A stretch of 64,000 nt of DNA from Lunularia cruciata (GCA_948567375.1 OX419757.1:20770001-20834000); one strand, 5' to 3'; shown: positions 23,991 through 36,765, numbered from the stretch's first letter. Numbers and translations: made by a program. The notes: generated from the sequence alone by a model not told the origin.

Positions 23991-25375
23991 ATCATCCAAA
24001 GGAGTAACCATTACCCAAGGACTCATCTTTTGCAATGGCAAGTTATGGATCTTGGATGCTCTAGACCTAAGAACCACCATCCTAGTGGAGTATCATGATT
24101 TTGCTATTGCAAGTTACATTTGAGTGGACAAGGCCTTAGATGCAATCAAATGCTTTTACTATTGGCCCAAGATGAGCACTAATGTGATGGAGTATGTGCA
24201 AAGTTGCCTACTTTCTCAACAAAATATAGCCTCTAATTAGGCTCCTACATGACTCCATCAACCCCTCCATACTCCTATATAATATTAAGAGCAGGTCAAC
24301 ATGGATATGGTTTGTGAATTGCCCAACACCACCTCAGGTTTTGACTCTATTGTAGTCTTGGTAGACCAACTCAACAAAATGATTCATGTGTGTCCTATGA
24401 CCAAGGATATGATTGATCCACAATTAGCTCAATTGTACTTAGTTGTAATATTTTCTCACCATAACTCATCTTGATTGCTCATCATTGATTGCGACCCTCA
24501 ATTCACTAGTTTGTTTTGGAGAACACTCTTTGGCATCTTCAAAACCAAACTTACCATATCCACAATATACCATTCACAAACCGATTGACAAACAAAGTAG
24601 GGCAATCACACTATTGAGGACATACTCTAGGACTTCACCTTAGAAGAGCAAGAAAAGGTGGGACACCGTACTTCCATTGGTGTTATTTGCCTACAACAAT
24701 TCAGCAAATGCATCTACACATGTCATCTCTCCTTCCTCATGTATAGAGAACACATTTTCACACCTTCAAGCTTGGTAAAGATCTACCCAATGTATACAAA
24801 AGTTGAAGCTCTCAACACTTTTATTGCTAGAATCCAACAAGGGGTAGAGAATGCCAAGCATAGGTTGCATATAGGCCAAAATTGACATAAAAAATATGTA
24901 GATGCACATTGTAAGCAGATGGAGTTCAAAGTTGGAGATCAAGTGTTGCTAGCCACAACTAACTTCACATTAGTTGGCACTCATAAGCTTAGACCTTGTT
25001 TTATTGGGCCTTTTCCCATCATTTGTTGAATAAGCATAATAGCATATCTCCTTAAGTTACCACCACACATGAAGATCCATCTAGTGTTCCATGTTTCTTT
25101 ACTACACAGATATGCACTCCGACCACCCAATTTTCCTTCCATACAAGAAGTTAGACCCTATCCTACACTCATTGATGGCACAAAGGAATATGAAGTTGAA
25201 TGTATTCTCAAAAAATTCATGTGGTACTCATCATCCACATGTGGAGTATCTCATACATTGGAAAGAGTATCCATTATATACAGCAACATGGGAGCACATA
25301 GCTAAATTGACCAATGCATTGGTATTAGTGCAATTATTTAAGCAAAAGCTTTGCAACAAGAACCTTGCACCTTAA
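23990..25375 (+). pseudogene. Element E integrase with chromodomain remnant
   Basis: The HHCC domain is degraded (YYWPKMSTNVMEYVQSC, about 24,160-24,210). The core has MDMVCELPNTTSGFDSIVVL (24,303, first Asp present) and DCDPQFTSLFW (about 24,490, second Asp present). The usual glutamate after QTD is lysine (about 24,590). The C-terminal domain reads FKVGDQVLLATTNF and LRPCFIGPFPI (24,930-25,020), followed by LPPHMKIHLVFHVSLL. A chromodomain lies at 25,200-25,340 with VEYLIHWKEYPLYTATWEH, keeping the aromatic positions of the methyl-lysine cage region. A frameshift separates it from the rest. Confidence 0.85.
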
Positions 25376-25391
25376 AAGGAAGGGGGAGGTT
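25374..25391 (+). promoter_or_regulatory. Element E polypurine tract
   Basis: AAAAGGAAGGGGGAGGT abuts the 3' LTR. It is the expected primer for plus-strand DNA synthesis and is unusually well preserved. Confidence 0.8.
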
Positions 25392-25980
25392 TGCAATAAC
25401 ATAGTTAGACATATTATCTAGAGGTGAAGATTGGCTTGGTAATATCTTGAAGGATTTTATATATGATGGTCTAAGTAGATCAAATATAGGTATCACCAAA
25501 GAGCACTTCCATTAATAAGGCAGAGGTTGAAAATACCTTGAAATAGGCCTAAACGGATGAATTAAGCCTCAAAAAATTTAAGAATCTGCCCCTTTTTTGG
25601 AAGAAAGGTGTTGCTTTCTCCTGTAGTTTTTTTTGTTGAGAGCTTTCCAATGATACCTCATCCATTTTGAATTGAGCTTCTTAGACAAAAGTTCCACAAA
25701 GATTCCTTTTAGTCAAACTTGTTTGAAAAGCCAAATAAAATAAGGATCAACATGTCACCAATCCATGTAACTAATCTAAAGGCAAAGCTCATTGACATAT
25801 TACAAATCCATGTATCTGATCTAAAGGTGCAACTCCCTTTGAGTATATCCTCTTTGCTATATAATAAAGACAAGGTGCTCCTTTAAGGCATTGGAGTATT
25901 GAGAGATGAACCCTTGTGTTTCTCTTGTGTTTCTTTTCTTGTGTTTATCTTGGGGTTTCTCTTGCCCTTGGAACATTACA
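25392..25980 (+). repeat. Element E 3' LTR (589 bp)
   Basis: It begins TGCAATAAC and ends AACATTACA. It aligns throughout with the 5' LTR but with many substitutions and small indels, so the insertion is old. Confidence 0.9.
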
Positions 25981-27800
25981 CATATGGTGCATTCTTTATT
26001 ACTCATTCAAATTTGGTCAACCTTAACCAAATCTAAAATACCTCCAACAAGACTGACTTGGCTAGTCTCATGGTGTTCTAGGCCATTGTATCTCTAGCTC
26101 ACAACCTTATGCCTTGACCATCCAAATGGTGCATTCTTTGTAGCTCATTCAAGACCTCTCCAAATTTGGTCAACTTAACCAAATTTAAAATACCTTTACC
26201 AAATCTCACCCTAACTCAAGAATTTGGCAAAGTGTGCACCCCAAATCTGACCAATGTAAACTTCTTCTTAGCTAAATTTGCCAAGTTTCTCTAATTTTGG
26301 TAGCTAGGGAACTCTAGTCCATAATTCAAGAGGATGCATTCTCAAATCTGGCATCAATTTTAGTCTTGGCCTAAAGTTGTAGGCCTCAATCATAAATTCT
26401 ACCTTCCCACTTTCAAAACAACTCCTAATTGATAAAAATTGGACACTCACAACCTCAATTTCAAGAAATTTGGGTAGCACTTTTGTACACAATTCATCTA
26501 ATTATCAAATTGATTATCGGATGATCTAATTTTGATGAACTACTACCAAAAGATTGATTGACTTTGCTATTCTCTTGGCCTTCTAGGCCGTTGTATCTCT
26601 AATCCACAACCCTATGCCTTGGGGTCTTCTGTTTTTCCAATTCAAACATAGAAGGAGAAACTACACTAAACTACAAATGTTGTAACACTACAGGTAATCC
26701 TTCAGCTATTTGGATTAAAAGAATGTTGGTGAGAACCAAGAATAAAGAAAAATACTTAGCTTGTTATGAACAGTTTACACTCAAATGAGTGATAAAAAAA
26801 TTGCATTATTGCAATGTCACGGACCATGATATATGGATATGCTAAGCAAGTTCAAACCAACACATCATGACAAGGAAAAATGAGCTACACTTCCACTATT
26901 CTTGGATGATGAGGTAGAAGAAGGGCATTTTGTGGCCATTAAGTAGAGTTAATCTAATTCATTTTGCAACTTGAGATGCAAAGCATTATGTTGCAAGTTT
27001 ATTGGTCCATTGTGGTTGGAGCACATACCATTAGTTGGAAGTTAAATATTGATATAACTTATATAGGTTGCTCTCCAATTTTGAGTACTTTGGTTCTAAT
27101 TTTTGGTGCAACTATATCCAAGAGACAACATGTTAGAACTCACCATTATCAAACTGCAAATATAGAAGATGGAGAGGAGGGGTTCCACATGGCTACATCA
27201 CCACATGACAATTAACAAAACAATGTGATGACAATTCCTTATTCATAAGCTATATTTTCCATCATTTTTTGTTCATGAAAAAAAATAAAGATTATCAATA
27301 ATAGACACTTCATTATTTACCTTTAAAACTAGGGGTAAGCCTTGTGCATCATGCACTAGTATAAAAACCCCTAATATATGAATGTTGGGAGCTTAGTAAT
27401 GCAAGACAAGTAATGAACAACACTTTCCAATTGTTTAGGGCATTGCACACCAGCCTTCCCTAGTGTTATGCTACTTGTTTCTCCGTTTTGCTCTAGAGGC
27501 AGTTTGGGATGATGACTAGACTTTGAGGTATGCACCCTTGGCCTAGGAATCCAATACTAACGGCACATCTGACAGTGTAAATAGTAACTTCAAGGGTGTG
27601 ATCAATCAACCTAATACCATATCTAGTCACCCTAAGTAATCCCTAAGTAACTACTGACAACTCAATGACTGCCAAAACTATCACTCCTTCATCTTAGCAA
27701 ACTAGCTTTGGTTTTACACATGTTGTGACCCCGACAAGAATGAATCTCACAACAAGTTAATGGTACTCAAAGTATCATTGATAGAATAGAAAACCAATAT
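25981..27800. other. Unassigned repetitive DNA with local duplications
   Basis: No gene is supported. Two pairs of direct repeats are visible. ATGGTGCATTCTTT...TTTGGTCAAC...TTAACCAAAT occurs at about 25,983-26,045 and 26,127-26,200. TTCTAGGCC(A/G)TTGTATCTCTA followed by CACAACC(T/C)TATGCCTTG occurs at about 26,076-26,120 and 26,580-26,622. An open stretch of 83 codons at 26,964 on the plus strand looks like chance. Confidence 0.5.
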
Positions 27801-29230
27801 ACTTGGACGAGTACTTCTATATTTTATGTAGCGTTCAGGTTTGAAATTTTTTGTGGTGCATGAAACTATAATCTTTGGATCTCAATGGGTCTTTGTCCTT
27901 CATTACTGAATTCAACCAGTTGTTTGATAATTATTAAATTTTAGGATCTCAAGTGGAAACACTTTCATGACCCACCAATTCGTAATTTCAGACTGAATCT
28001 TATGATCATCCACATAACAATTTGTCAAAATGAGAATTGAAACTCCCTCCAGTGTTTGAGCTAAGTTTCTCATTTATGTGGGCGATCTTTCAACTCGAAA
28101 CTGAGCTGACTGCATGCTCACAGGCTTTGAATACTTTTTTTTTCTTTGACCAGCCGGTGGCTTGCTTACCACAACGAATCCTAGAGAAAGAGAGGTTTTC
28201 ACCCAACCTCGGTCAGGCACTGACTTTCTCAAAACGGTGAATAATGCTCTAATTAGACACGGCGAGTCTGTCAACATGAGGACTTCCGGTGTAGGTGGAA
28301 GGCATGCAAGGAAAGTTAGGATATATACATGGAGCTGAAAAGCTACCCCGTGTTCCAAGAGAAGAATTTGAGGCAAGAGGTGCGGGTAAATGCGATGTCG
28401 TGGTGGGAAGAGGGCACTATCTGGGTGACGTATTCTGAAGTAGTGGCGTGTCAAAGGGGTAGTCCAAGACGGTAAAGGAAGAAGATGTCGGAATGAGTGT
28501 ACGCAAGAATATCAAAGATAGATATAACAGTATTTCACAATTCACAATTCGATCTAACGGTACCACAAGTTAACAATAAGCGTTAAAAGTAGGTTTTGTT
28601 GCGCAATCAATATGGCGCTCCTTTCCACAAACATTTAGGATATATTCAAAGTGCACATAATAAGTTGCTCTGCCAAAACCTCCTCTGTGTCTGCTGTCAA
28701 GTATGACAATCGGGTGTCACGTTGGTCCACACAGCTCTGTTAACTCTTTTGGTGAACTTAGGGTACCGTCAAAACGAAGTGCCAAATAAGTCTTTCTCTG
28801 CACAGAATCTTAAGGACAGCTTTATCGCACTCAATGTGAGGAAATCATTTGAGAAAGGAAGGTGATTCTCAGAGAAAAATCTACCACTTGTACATCGACC
28901 CTTTAATATTCCTTCTTCTTTCCATTCGGGGTTTACTATTTGGGTCGGATTTCATTTTATATCTCCGAGTAGTAGGTCCATAGCAGCAGCTTTGACCCCT
29001 GGTTTAGAAGTGAAAAATTTGCTTTCTGATCGACATACCGTATTTGTATCTAGTAATATCAACAAGTGTGCTACTCGCCATGATCTACCCGATGACAAAG
29101 GCTAGATCCTATCTTGTACCGTCTGCTTTTTCCTGTAGACTCTATCCTTGGAATAAAACTTATCTCCTGTCTGCTCACCTGTCAAATAGAACGGAATCAG
29201 TCAACGTTATCGACTTCAAGGTGTAGATCC

Positions 29231-29272
29231 AACAGTATATTGATCACCTCTAACAGTATATTGATCACCTCT
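29231..29272. repeat. 21-bp tandem duplication
   Basis: Two exact units starting AACAGTATATTG lie at 29,231-29,251 and 29,252-29,272. Confidence 0.9.
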
Positions 29273-29740
29273 ATAAGAATCCTTCGTATATTGAAGCACT
29301 AGGAATCCTTCTTGTATCTGATTGTGCTTGATCTATTCTTATTCTCCAGTGTCAAGAACGCCAGATCATGTCTGATTTGGTCTATGTCTTACGCCAAGGA
29401 ACACACTGAATCAACAAGCTCAATATATCTGCGCCGGATCACGAGCTCGAGTTCCGAGGAGATGCATCGGTGTGAATGAGAAACTTGCATGCAGATGCTA
29501 TCCAGGGCAGAACATGAAACCTAAATTAAATATTTTTTGTATATACATGACATATCCTATATACCTTCAGACCTGGAGAGTTCATAAATTTCCTCATAGC
29601 ATCTCCTGTAGGTCTCATCCAAATCACCTCACATTGCTCGAAGCTTGATCTTCAAGACCAACTGACGGGATCTTCTACTGTGAATGGAGATTTGCTCAAC
29701 CGGCCGTATCAAGCTGTTTTGTCTACCCGGTCCCCTTAAC

Positions 29741-29764
29741 CGGTCGGTCGGTCGGTCGGTCGGT
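29741..29764. repeat. (CGGT)6 microsatellite
   Basis: Six uninterrupted CGGT units, preceded by pyrimidine-rich sequence containing ACCCGG. A simple repeat with no assigned role. Confidence 0.9.
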
Positions 29765-29922
29765 TTCCTTACCTTTAACGTTTATTTGAATGGCCCCATT
29801 AAACACGCCCAGTTGGAGTAGACGGCCACCTCAGCCGTGGTGATGTGGACGACTGATGATCTATATTGTTTTACTTTTGTAAACTGAACGTGAATCGGAT
29901 CCTCAACTAAACTGGCCTCAGA

Positions 29923-29958
29923 GAGTCGAAGTCCACGTCCGAGTCGAAGTCCACGTCA
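29923..29958. repeat. 18-bp tandem duplication
   Basis: GAGTCGAAGTCCACGTC occurs at 29,923 and again at 29,941; the units differ only in their last base. Confidence 0.9.
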
Positions 29959-31027
29959 AAAGCCAGCCAAGGTGGCAGTCCACCTAGAAAGTTGTCCACC
30001 GAATGCCGTTGAAGGCAGACTTGCGAGGAAGAAATTTCCTGAGGATCTTGAAGACCAATTTACTATATGTACCTTACGGCTTGATGCGGTCTTCCCATCC
30101 TCCTTGTTATCGTACGCGGTCGCCTGTTCATCACTTTACAGTGTCCCCGGTTTCCAACGAATGTACAGTGCTAATATGCATACGTGTCCTCACCTGAAAG
30201 GATCATTTATTGTTTATGGTGACTTGACACGCGTCCATCTAGGCCAAGTTCGCTAATCGGAACTTTCATGAAGTCCTTTGTAGTGACATGCATAATCACG
30301 TGTCACCCGGTCGTCTACCTTCCCACCCTGATGCCTGTTGCTTTAACCTACTGGAAATTCCTACCCCACGGGCCAGCTCCGATCTCCCGCATTGCGTGTC
30401 GACCGCTTGTCGTTTCTCCTAGATGAGTATCGTCCGTCGACGATCTAGCTTGTGGGGAAAATTGCTGATCTTTCTCGTGTGAGGAAGTTACATGTTTCCA
30501 ACCGCGAGATAGAAGGATGCCAACAAGGAGAGCAAGATCGACGGTTTTAACTAGAGGAATTCATGCCAAGAGAGTGAAAAGTTAAACTGCAGTTAGTTAT
30601 TCCTGAGCTGCAGACTTCGCAATCGACGGACAAAATGAACTCCTCTAGTCCCCATACTATAGGGTGTTCGTACTCTCCCTATACTTCCTGCTAAGGTTTC
30701 GGTTCTTCTCTAAATTCCGGCTGTTTGGTTGCGTAATAATCGCCTCTAGCCTGAAGATCGACGGTACTTAGAGATTATGCTAGATCGGTCCTGTAGATAA
30801 CACTGCTCCAGTTATGTCGAGTCTCTGTCCTTACCGTCCCTAAAGAGTTGATTGTCCTTGTTGGCAGAAAGGAAGAGTTTCTAGGACGGCACTTCAGTCT
30901 GAGAGGGACATGTGCATGGGATGATAGCGTGACGAGAAAAGAGGTAAGAGGAGAAGAATAGAAGAAGGGAGCACATACAATCAGCGGAGCGATTGCGCAG
31001 GAAGAGTGAACGAAGGAGGACGTGAAA

Positions 31028-34000
31028 ATGGCGCATCGAAAATTGGAAGTGGTGCTGCTGTTCACGATTCTGTGCGGTTCGTTTTGCATTGCAATTTCGG
31101 CGGGGTGGAAGCCGAAGTTCCTCGATTCCCGTCCAGGGTCGAACCGTAGATATCCGATAGGGCAGGCGGAGCGGATGGTCAAGGCGCTGAATTTGATTCC
31201 TGGAGTTGCCGAAGGTGGAGTGGAGTTGCAAGACAATGGAAAGCGAATCGTGGAGAAGGAGTTGAAGCTGAATATAGCAGGAGAGCCTGGGACCGTTGCC
31301 GCAGAGGCAATTGGACAGTACGCTGGTTACTTCAAGTTGCCGCGTACTCATGCCTCTAAGTGAGTTCGCAAGTCCGTTGTATGAAGGGTTGTGCGTAATT
31401 TGATGAAACCTTACACGCTTTAAGTTTTTCCTTGATATGCTGTCAATCAATTCAGGCTGTTTGTGAATATAGAATTGTCTTTGATTGGGAGGTATAAATT
31501 GCCTTCTAAGCATTGCCCTATCGACACTCGGTGCTGTCCTTTGGCAAAATCCTGTATCATAATGCTCGCTACTAAATTTCATGGTACACCCAGGATGTTT
31601 TACTTCTTCTTCGAATCACGAGGGAGTAAGTCCTCCGATCCCGTGGTGCTGTGGATGACAGGAGGTCCTGGTTGCGCTAGTGAGCTTGCCTTGTTCTACG
31701 AGAACGGACCCTTCAAGATTGCCAATAACTTGAGCCTTGTTTGGAACGATTATGGATGGGACAAGGTACTTTCTTGCTACTAGCAATGGTAGGCATACTC
31801 GATAGGTCCTGAACGCAAGGTCCAGGATTGAGGCAATTTCACAATTCTACTTGGCGTATTCGCACTCAGTTTTCCAGGAACTGGAAAGCATTAAAAGTAG
31901 TGGGTTGTATTGGGAGTGTGAATACTACTAACTAATGATGCTTAGATCCCATACAATTCCTTAGATCGTCCTCGAAGTTGATTTATCTGGATTTTCTGTA
32001 AACTTAATCAGACGGGTACTTCCAATCGAGGGTCTGAAGTTCTGCTGATAAATCGAATTTCTGAACGTGATCCTGAAACTAATTCATCTAATGTATATTC
32101 TTCTCAGGTTTCCAATATTATATTCGTAGACCAGCCTATTGGAACAGGATTTAGTTATAGCACAGATATCCGGGACTTGCGACACGACGAGGAAGGTGTT
32201 AGTGAAGATATGTACGACTTTTTCCAAGTGAGTGATGTTTGATGCTTTTTCCAGATATTGCGGAGAACATTTCTGCATCGGCACTCGCGCAGAATATCTT
32301 GTGCTGCGGATTGTGGATGTCGTTCATTCCTGTGGTTATGCGAAAGCTTAGATGTTGAAAGCAGACATAGTTAGATACGGACATCAAAATTTTCCAGAAT
32401 TCATTGTAACCCCGATGATGACGTTTCAAATCAATTTATTTGGATTTGACCTCAAAGGATAGGATTTGCTCCTTAGTTTGACATGCTCTTTGCGCTCACA
32501 CTTTGCAGGCTTTCTTTGAGGAACATCCACAATATAAGAAGAACGACTTCTTTGTAACTGGGGAATCATATGCCGGACACTATGTTCCAGCAGTGACTGC
32601 ACGGATCCATAAAGCTAACAAAGCGAACGAGGGAATTCATATCAACTTGAAGGTATGTCTACATCTCATAGTCTCGCGCGATTCAACAAGGTTTCGTCAT
32701 CAATTGCGAGTTCTGGATAATTTTACGTGTGGACGGGAATTATCAGCATTAGACTTTTGAGGACTATGTTTTGTTTATCCTTCAACTACTTTACTTATGA
32801 GAATTGGTGCCGCCCACAGGGCTTTGCTATCGGAAATGGTCTTACACAACCAGATCTTCAGTATGAAGCCTATGCTGATTACGCACTGGAAAATGGACTT
32901 ATCAATGATGATGACTACAAGCGACTCAACAAAATCTTTCCAGCCTGTGCATCCTCTATAAAGCTATGCGGTAAGTTACAATTGCAGACTTCGTGTCTGG
33001 CCTTTGTTTTCCAAATGGAAGGGAGAAAACGTTGGCGGCGAGCGTTTATATTTTTGCCGCATGGTTAGGGTGTGCCTGGATGTGAAAAACATGGGCAGCC
33101 TTGCCACATAGGACTTTGTTTGGTACTATTTTTTCTTGTCAAGTCAACTTGTCTATGGAAGAAAGTAACTAACTAATCAGAATTCGCTGCACTCTCGTCA
33201 TATAGGGAACAAGGGTACATTTACGTGCATTGCGGCGTATTTGGTGTGCAACAGCCTGTTCAACTCCATTATGTCCATTGCCGGAAACATCAACGTATGT
33301 ATCAGTAATGGCTACCTTTTTCGACTTGGCTTAGCTGTAGTTTAATGCCCCAATTGCAGTTGAGGACAGATGATATTCTAGAGTTAAAGAGCAAGAATAA
33401 CTCTCGGTTGCAGAATGTCTTTTGAGTGGATTTTACTGATGTTTGGTTTTCTTGCAATCTGCAGTACTATGACATCCGGAAGGAATGTGTTGGCGAACTC
33501 TGCTATGACTTCTCGAACCTGGAGGCTTTTCTGAATCAGGAGTCTGTGAGAGACGCTTTAGGAGTTGGAGATAGGAAATTTGTGTCTTGTAGTCCCCTTG
33601 TTTATGAAGCCATGATTGTGGACTGGATGAGAAATTTGGAAGTTGGCATACCAACTCTCCTAGAAGATGGTATTGAGCTGCTAGTTTACGCTGGAGAATA
33701 CGACCTAATCTGTAATTGGCTAGGTGAGTTTGCTTCGGAACCATCTATTATTACCATGTTTTGAGCCCGTTGTTTGTGTAGTGGCCTTGCCAGGCAAAGC
33801 CCTGTTGAGTTTGCATTGACAACCTAGATGAAGACAGAAGTCGACGTGAACTATTGGTCAGGGCTGAAAAGCTGACGAAGCTGTTACTTGGTTATTGTTG
33901 GATCACAGGAAATTCAAGGTGGGTTACAGCCATGGACTGGTCTGGGCAGATCGAATATGCTAAGGCCGGGTGGAAATCATTTGAAGTGGATGGTGAGGAA

Positions 34001-34462
34001 GCTGGATCTGTTACAGGATATGGACCTCTGAACTTTATGAAGGTACTGGAACCAAGAATCTACCCTTGCTCGCAACTAATACTCTTTTCTCTCAGGATTC
34101 CTCTTAGGAAGGAAAGGACGGTTAGACTATCGTGCTCCAGGTCTTCTAGTGTTCTAACGTTAGCTGAGTGGGTTGTTTTGTTCGATATGAAGGTTCACAA
34201 TGCCGGCCACATGGTGCCTATGGATCAACCAAAGAATTCTCTGGAAATGCTCTACCGCTGGACCAGGGGTAAGTCTTTGGCAAAGGAAGGTCAAGTTGCG
34301 CGGAAAGGAGGAATAGTGGAGGTCAAGTCACAGAAGGTTAGGCAGCAACCTGAAGGGTTGATCATCGATGATGCACAGAAGTCCACGAAGGAGTTACGAG
34401 AGATAGCGTTGGAAGTGGACTTATCAAAGAAAGAGGGGGGTGGTGCTTTCCTCGATCAGTAG
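31028..34462 (+). CDS. Serine carboxypeptidase (peptidase family S10), nine exons
   Basis: Exons: 31028-31359, 31594-31765, 32108-32227, 32509-32652, 32820-32970, 33206-33294, 33465-33723, 33909-34042, 34193-34462. All eight introns are GT-AG, and the 1,671-bp reading frame is intact (556 residues). Family S10 enzymes remove C-terminal residues from peptides in the vacuole or outside the cell; some plant members are acyltransferases. Residues 1-25 look like a signal peptide (VVLLFTILCGSFCIAISA). QAERMVKALNLIPG follows and may belong to a propeptide. Oxyanion-hole region GGPGCAS is at 134-140. The catalytic triad is Ser228 (GESYAGHY), Asp416 (GEYDLICN) and His473 (NAGHMVPMDQP). The plant relatives closest by motif order are the SCPL48/49-type carboxypeptidases. 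After RWTRG (residue 493) a charged tail of 63 residues is longer than usual, and a strong GTAAGT donor at 34,269 hints at alternative splicing there. The start is the first Met of the signal peptide. No neighbouring gene is evident. Confidence 0.93.
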
Positions 34463-36765
34463 ATCATACTGACCGGAGATACGTTGGACTTAGGCAGGCA
34501 GGAGTTGCATAATATACAGCAGCGGCGAGGAATCTGTCTGTGTTTCTTCTGCTTCTCTTGCATTGTACATAAAAACCTTTTCTGTGCAGTTCCTAGAGTG
34601 GCGGGGTTTCTCAGTACTTTTGAGGTAAAGCGTACCTTTAAGCAGCTCTCAGCTGCACGATGATGTATGGGATCTGGAACGTTACCCTGTCATCGAAAAT
34701 CACCTCACACAGTCTCAGGTTAGCCATCAAAGGCATTTACGCATTCCTACTAGATGATCCAGGTCCCCACAGACCGATTGGCGAAGTCAGCATGTCAGCA
34801 AGGCAAGGGGAAGAGAGATAGTTAGGTGTGTAGTTATATGCAACCTGATGTAAAATATTCAAATCTGAAATTACAAGCTCTGAGAAATGCGCATCATTTC
34901 TACAATGTCTGACTCAATACAACATGTCAAGCTGTTGGGATCAGGTCTTTTGTGATGTATCCAAGTAGATGGTCTTTTCGAAGTCCAAGGGAAATTGCAA
35001 AGTTTCAGCTACGATGTTTGAAGTTATCGAACCTCTGATCTCAATTCCATCAACTTTGTGAACTACTATAAAGTACATCTACTGCGAATGATTATCTACC
35101 TCTCGTTAGAATCCGAGGTGATGTCTCGAGTTTCTGAAATCTTCTTGTCTACCATCTGAATTTATCCTGAGCCATGAGAAGATGGCCCCGATGACGTGTT
35201 TCCTGAAGTTTTCTCGGAAATGGAAACAGACATGCAGACTTTTAGCAATGGGGAACAAGCATTCTTTTTATGGGCAATGACAGGAAACACAACTGTAGTC
35301 AGCAAGGTTTACTCTTGTCAAACCGTTTTGCAGAATATAGGTTTCAGCCTTCCACACTTTAGTTGAGAAGATAACTGTTCCAGGATATGTCCAAATAATG
35401 CGGTGGAGATAGAACTTTTGTCAGACGGTCTACTCGCCTGTAGGGTGACATAAGATAGTAGACCTTCAATAGGCCTGAGTCAATACATATCACACGAAGG
35501 TACGGGAAGTGCAGCACCAATCAACAATGAACCTTCTGTCGTCTTCAGAGGCATGTTGATGTTGCAAGTTCGTTAAAGGTCGAGTTCTACGGACCGGGTG
35601 ATTGCAACGCCGGAGGTACCCACGTGTAGATACTTTCCCTGGAAAGATCGTGCATACAACGTCCACACACTGGATTCTAAAACATGATAGCTCGAAAAAG
35701 TATACGAACGCAATAACTGAGAACATGCTGACGGTCCGTGCGTACATGTGGAAACTTTCCTCAAACTTCTTACTCCTGTCGAAAAAGATCCAGGGTTTCT
35801 TCCAATTTTAGTCACTGTATCTGATTATATCACGTCTAAACTTATGCAGTAAATCCTCTCACATCTTGTCTTTTCATCATCGAAATCCATAACAGCCTGT
35901 CTCTTCGGCATAATTGAAACAAGTGATCTCCTGGTAATTAGCATATAACGCTTCATAGTGGTCTTGCTCTGGAATGTCTACTTCATCTTTCATAGTGTAT
36001 GAGCTTATCAAATTTTTTGGTGCAGTTCCTAATTGCTGACATTTGCACGTCTTAGTTTGTGTCGGGTCTGTCCGCAGTGGGTGTGGATTCCCCGTTAAGG
36101 GAACGGGCTTCCGCTCTCTTTTCACATTTTGTTATTTGTACGATGCGAGGATCCGAATGGTGTAGTTGGGACAAGATACTCCTATGTTTTCTCGTCTTTC
36201 CAATTGAATTCTACATTATTCTTTCTTCTAGATTGAAACCATTGCACCTTGAATTATGTGATACATGTCAATGATTCCATGGTCAGAATGCACACTATAC
36301 AAAATGCATGTAATAAAGATCTTCCAGTTAGAGATTCTCTTCAAGTTCTATTTAGTTTTGCGGTGACTCCTCATCGATCTCGTAGCTTGTTTGTTCTCCC
36401 ATTCGCTCTTCTAAAGATATCTAACAGAGTATAGTGAATAGACAATTAAGTTAAGCAGTTAAATGGTATCTATAGATATTGATAAGACCTTGCGGTGCGT
36501 TGCTGTTGCTGTCTGCGGAGATCCAACTTCAAGATGTGATAACATGTCACCTTACATCGATGTCCAGGGCCACACAAATATACTTGAAATCCTTGAAAGT
36601 CTTGGTGGATTTCGCCTTACAAGTCAGTCTGAGCTTCGGTTGTGTTCTTCAGTATCGTCCCCGCCTCATGTGCCCAACGGCAATCCAGCCACTCGTGGAA
36701 TCCAACGAGTGGTTGGATTCCCTAAACTTGGTAGATATCACCACAGGATGCCTGGTGTACGTTTA
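34463..36765. other. 3' flank of the carboxypeptidase gene, no second gene seen
   Basis: The 3' untranslated region must start at 34,463, but I could not place its end. The rest has only short frames on both strands, none resembling a known protein. Two overlapping hairpins occur at 36,689-36,721. Confidence 0.5.

Larger units (their letters stand above)
19620..25980 (+). mobile_element. Full-length degenerate chromovirus E (Ty3/gypsy)
   Basis: Both LTRs, a primer site, gag, protease, RT, RNase H, integrase, chromodomain and polypurine tract are present in order on the plus strand over 6,361 bp. Each coding domain has stops. The flanking pentamers (AAAAT left, CATAT right) share three of five bases, so no clear target duplication survives. 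The chromodomain at the integrase C-terminus places it with chromoviruses, which are common in plants and target heterochromatin. It sits inside the upstream part of coiled-coil copy 2. Confidence 0.88.
27800..31027. other. Gene-island DNA upstream of the carboxypeptidase gene
   Basis: Composition changes here: GC rises and the transposon vocabulary disappears. No coding region could be supported on either strand. The segment contains two small tandem duplications, a (CGGT) run, and a 35-bp block at 30,091-30,125 resembling 62,711-62,744. The promoter and 5' leader of the gene starting at 31,028 must lie in its right part, but I could not fix a TATA box or a start site. Confidence 0.5.

Noticed and set aside
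26964-27215. 83-codon plus-strand frame
   Set aside because: No similarity to any family I know, no copy elsewhere in the window, and the length is expected by chance over 64 kb.
28074-28454. 126-codon minus-strand frame in the gene island
   Set aside because: No domain or signal, low-complexity stretches, and no splice sites that extend it; could be chance.
29972-30256. 94-codon plus-strand frame upstream of the carboxypeptidase
   Set aside because: No recognisable motif, and no support for transcription or for joining to the downstream gene.
30775-31582. Minus-strand frames of 153 and 233 codons
   Set aside because: They lie antisense to exon 1 and intron 1 of the carboxypeptidase gene, have no domain, and cross a well-supported splice structure on the other strand.
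35490-35815. Overlapping frames of 69 to 85 codons on both strands
   Set aside because: Mutually overlapping, without domain or codon-bias support.
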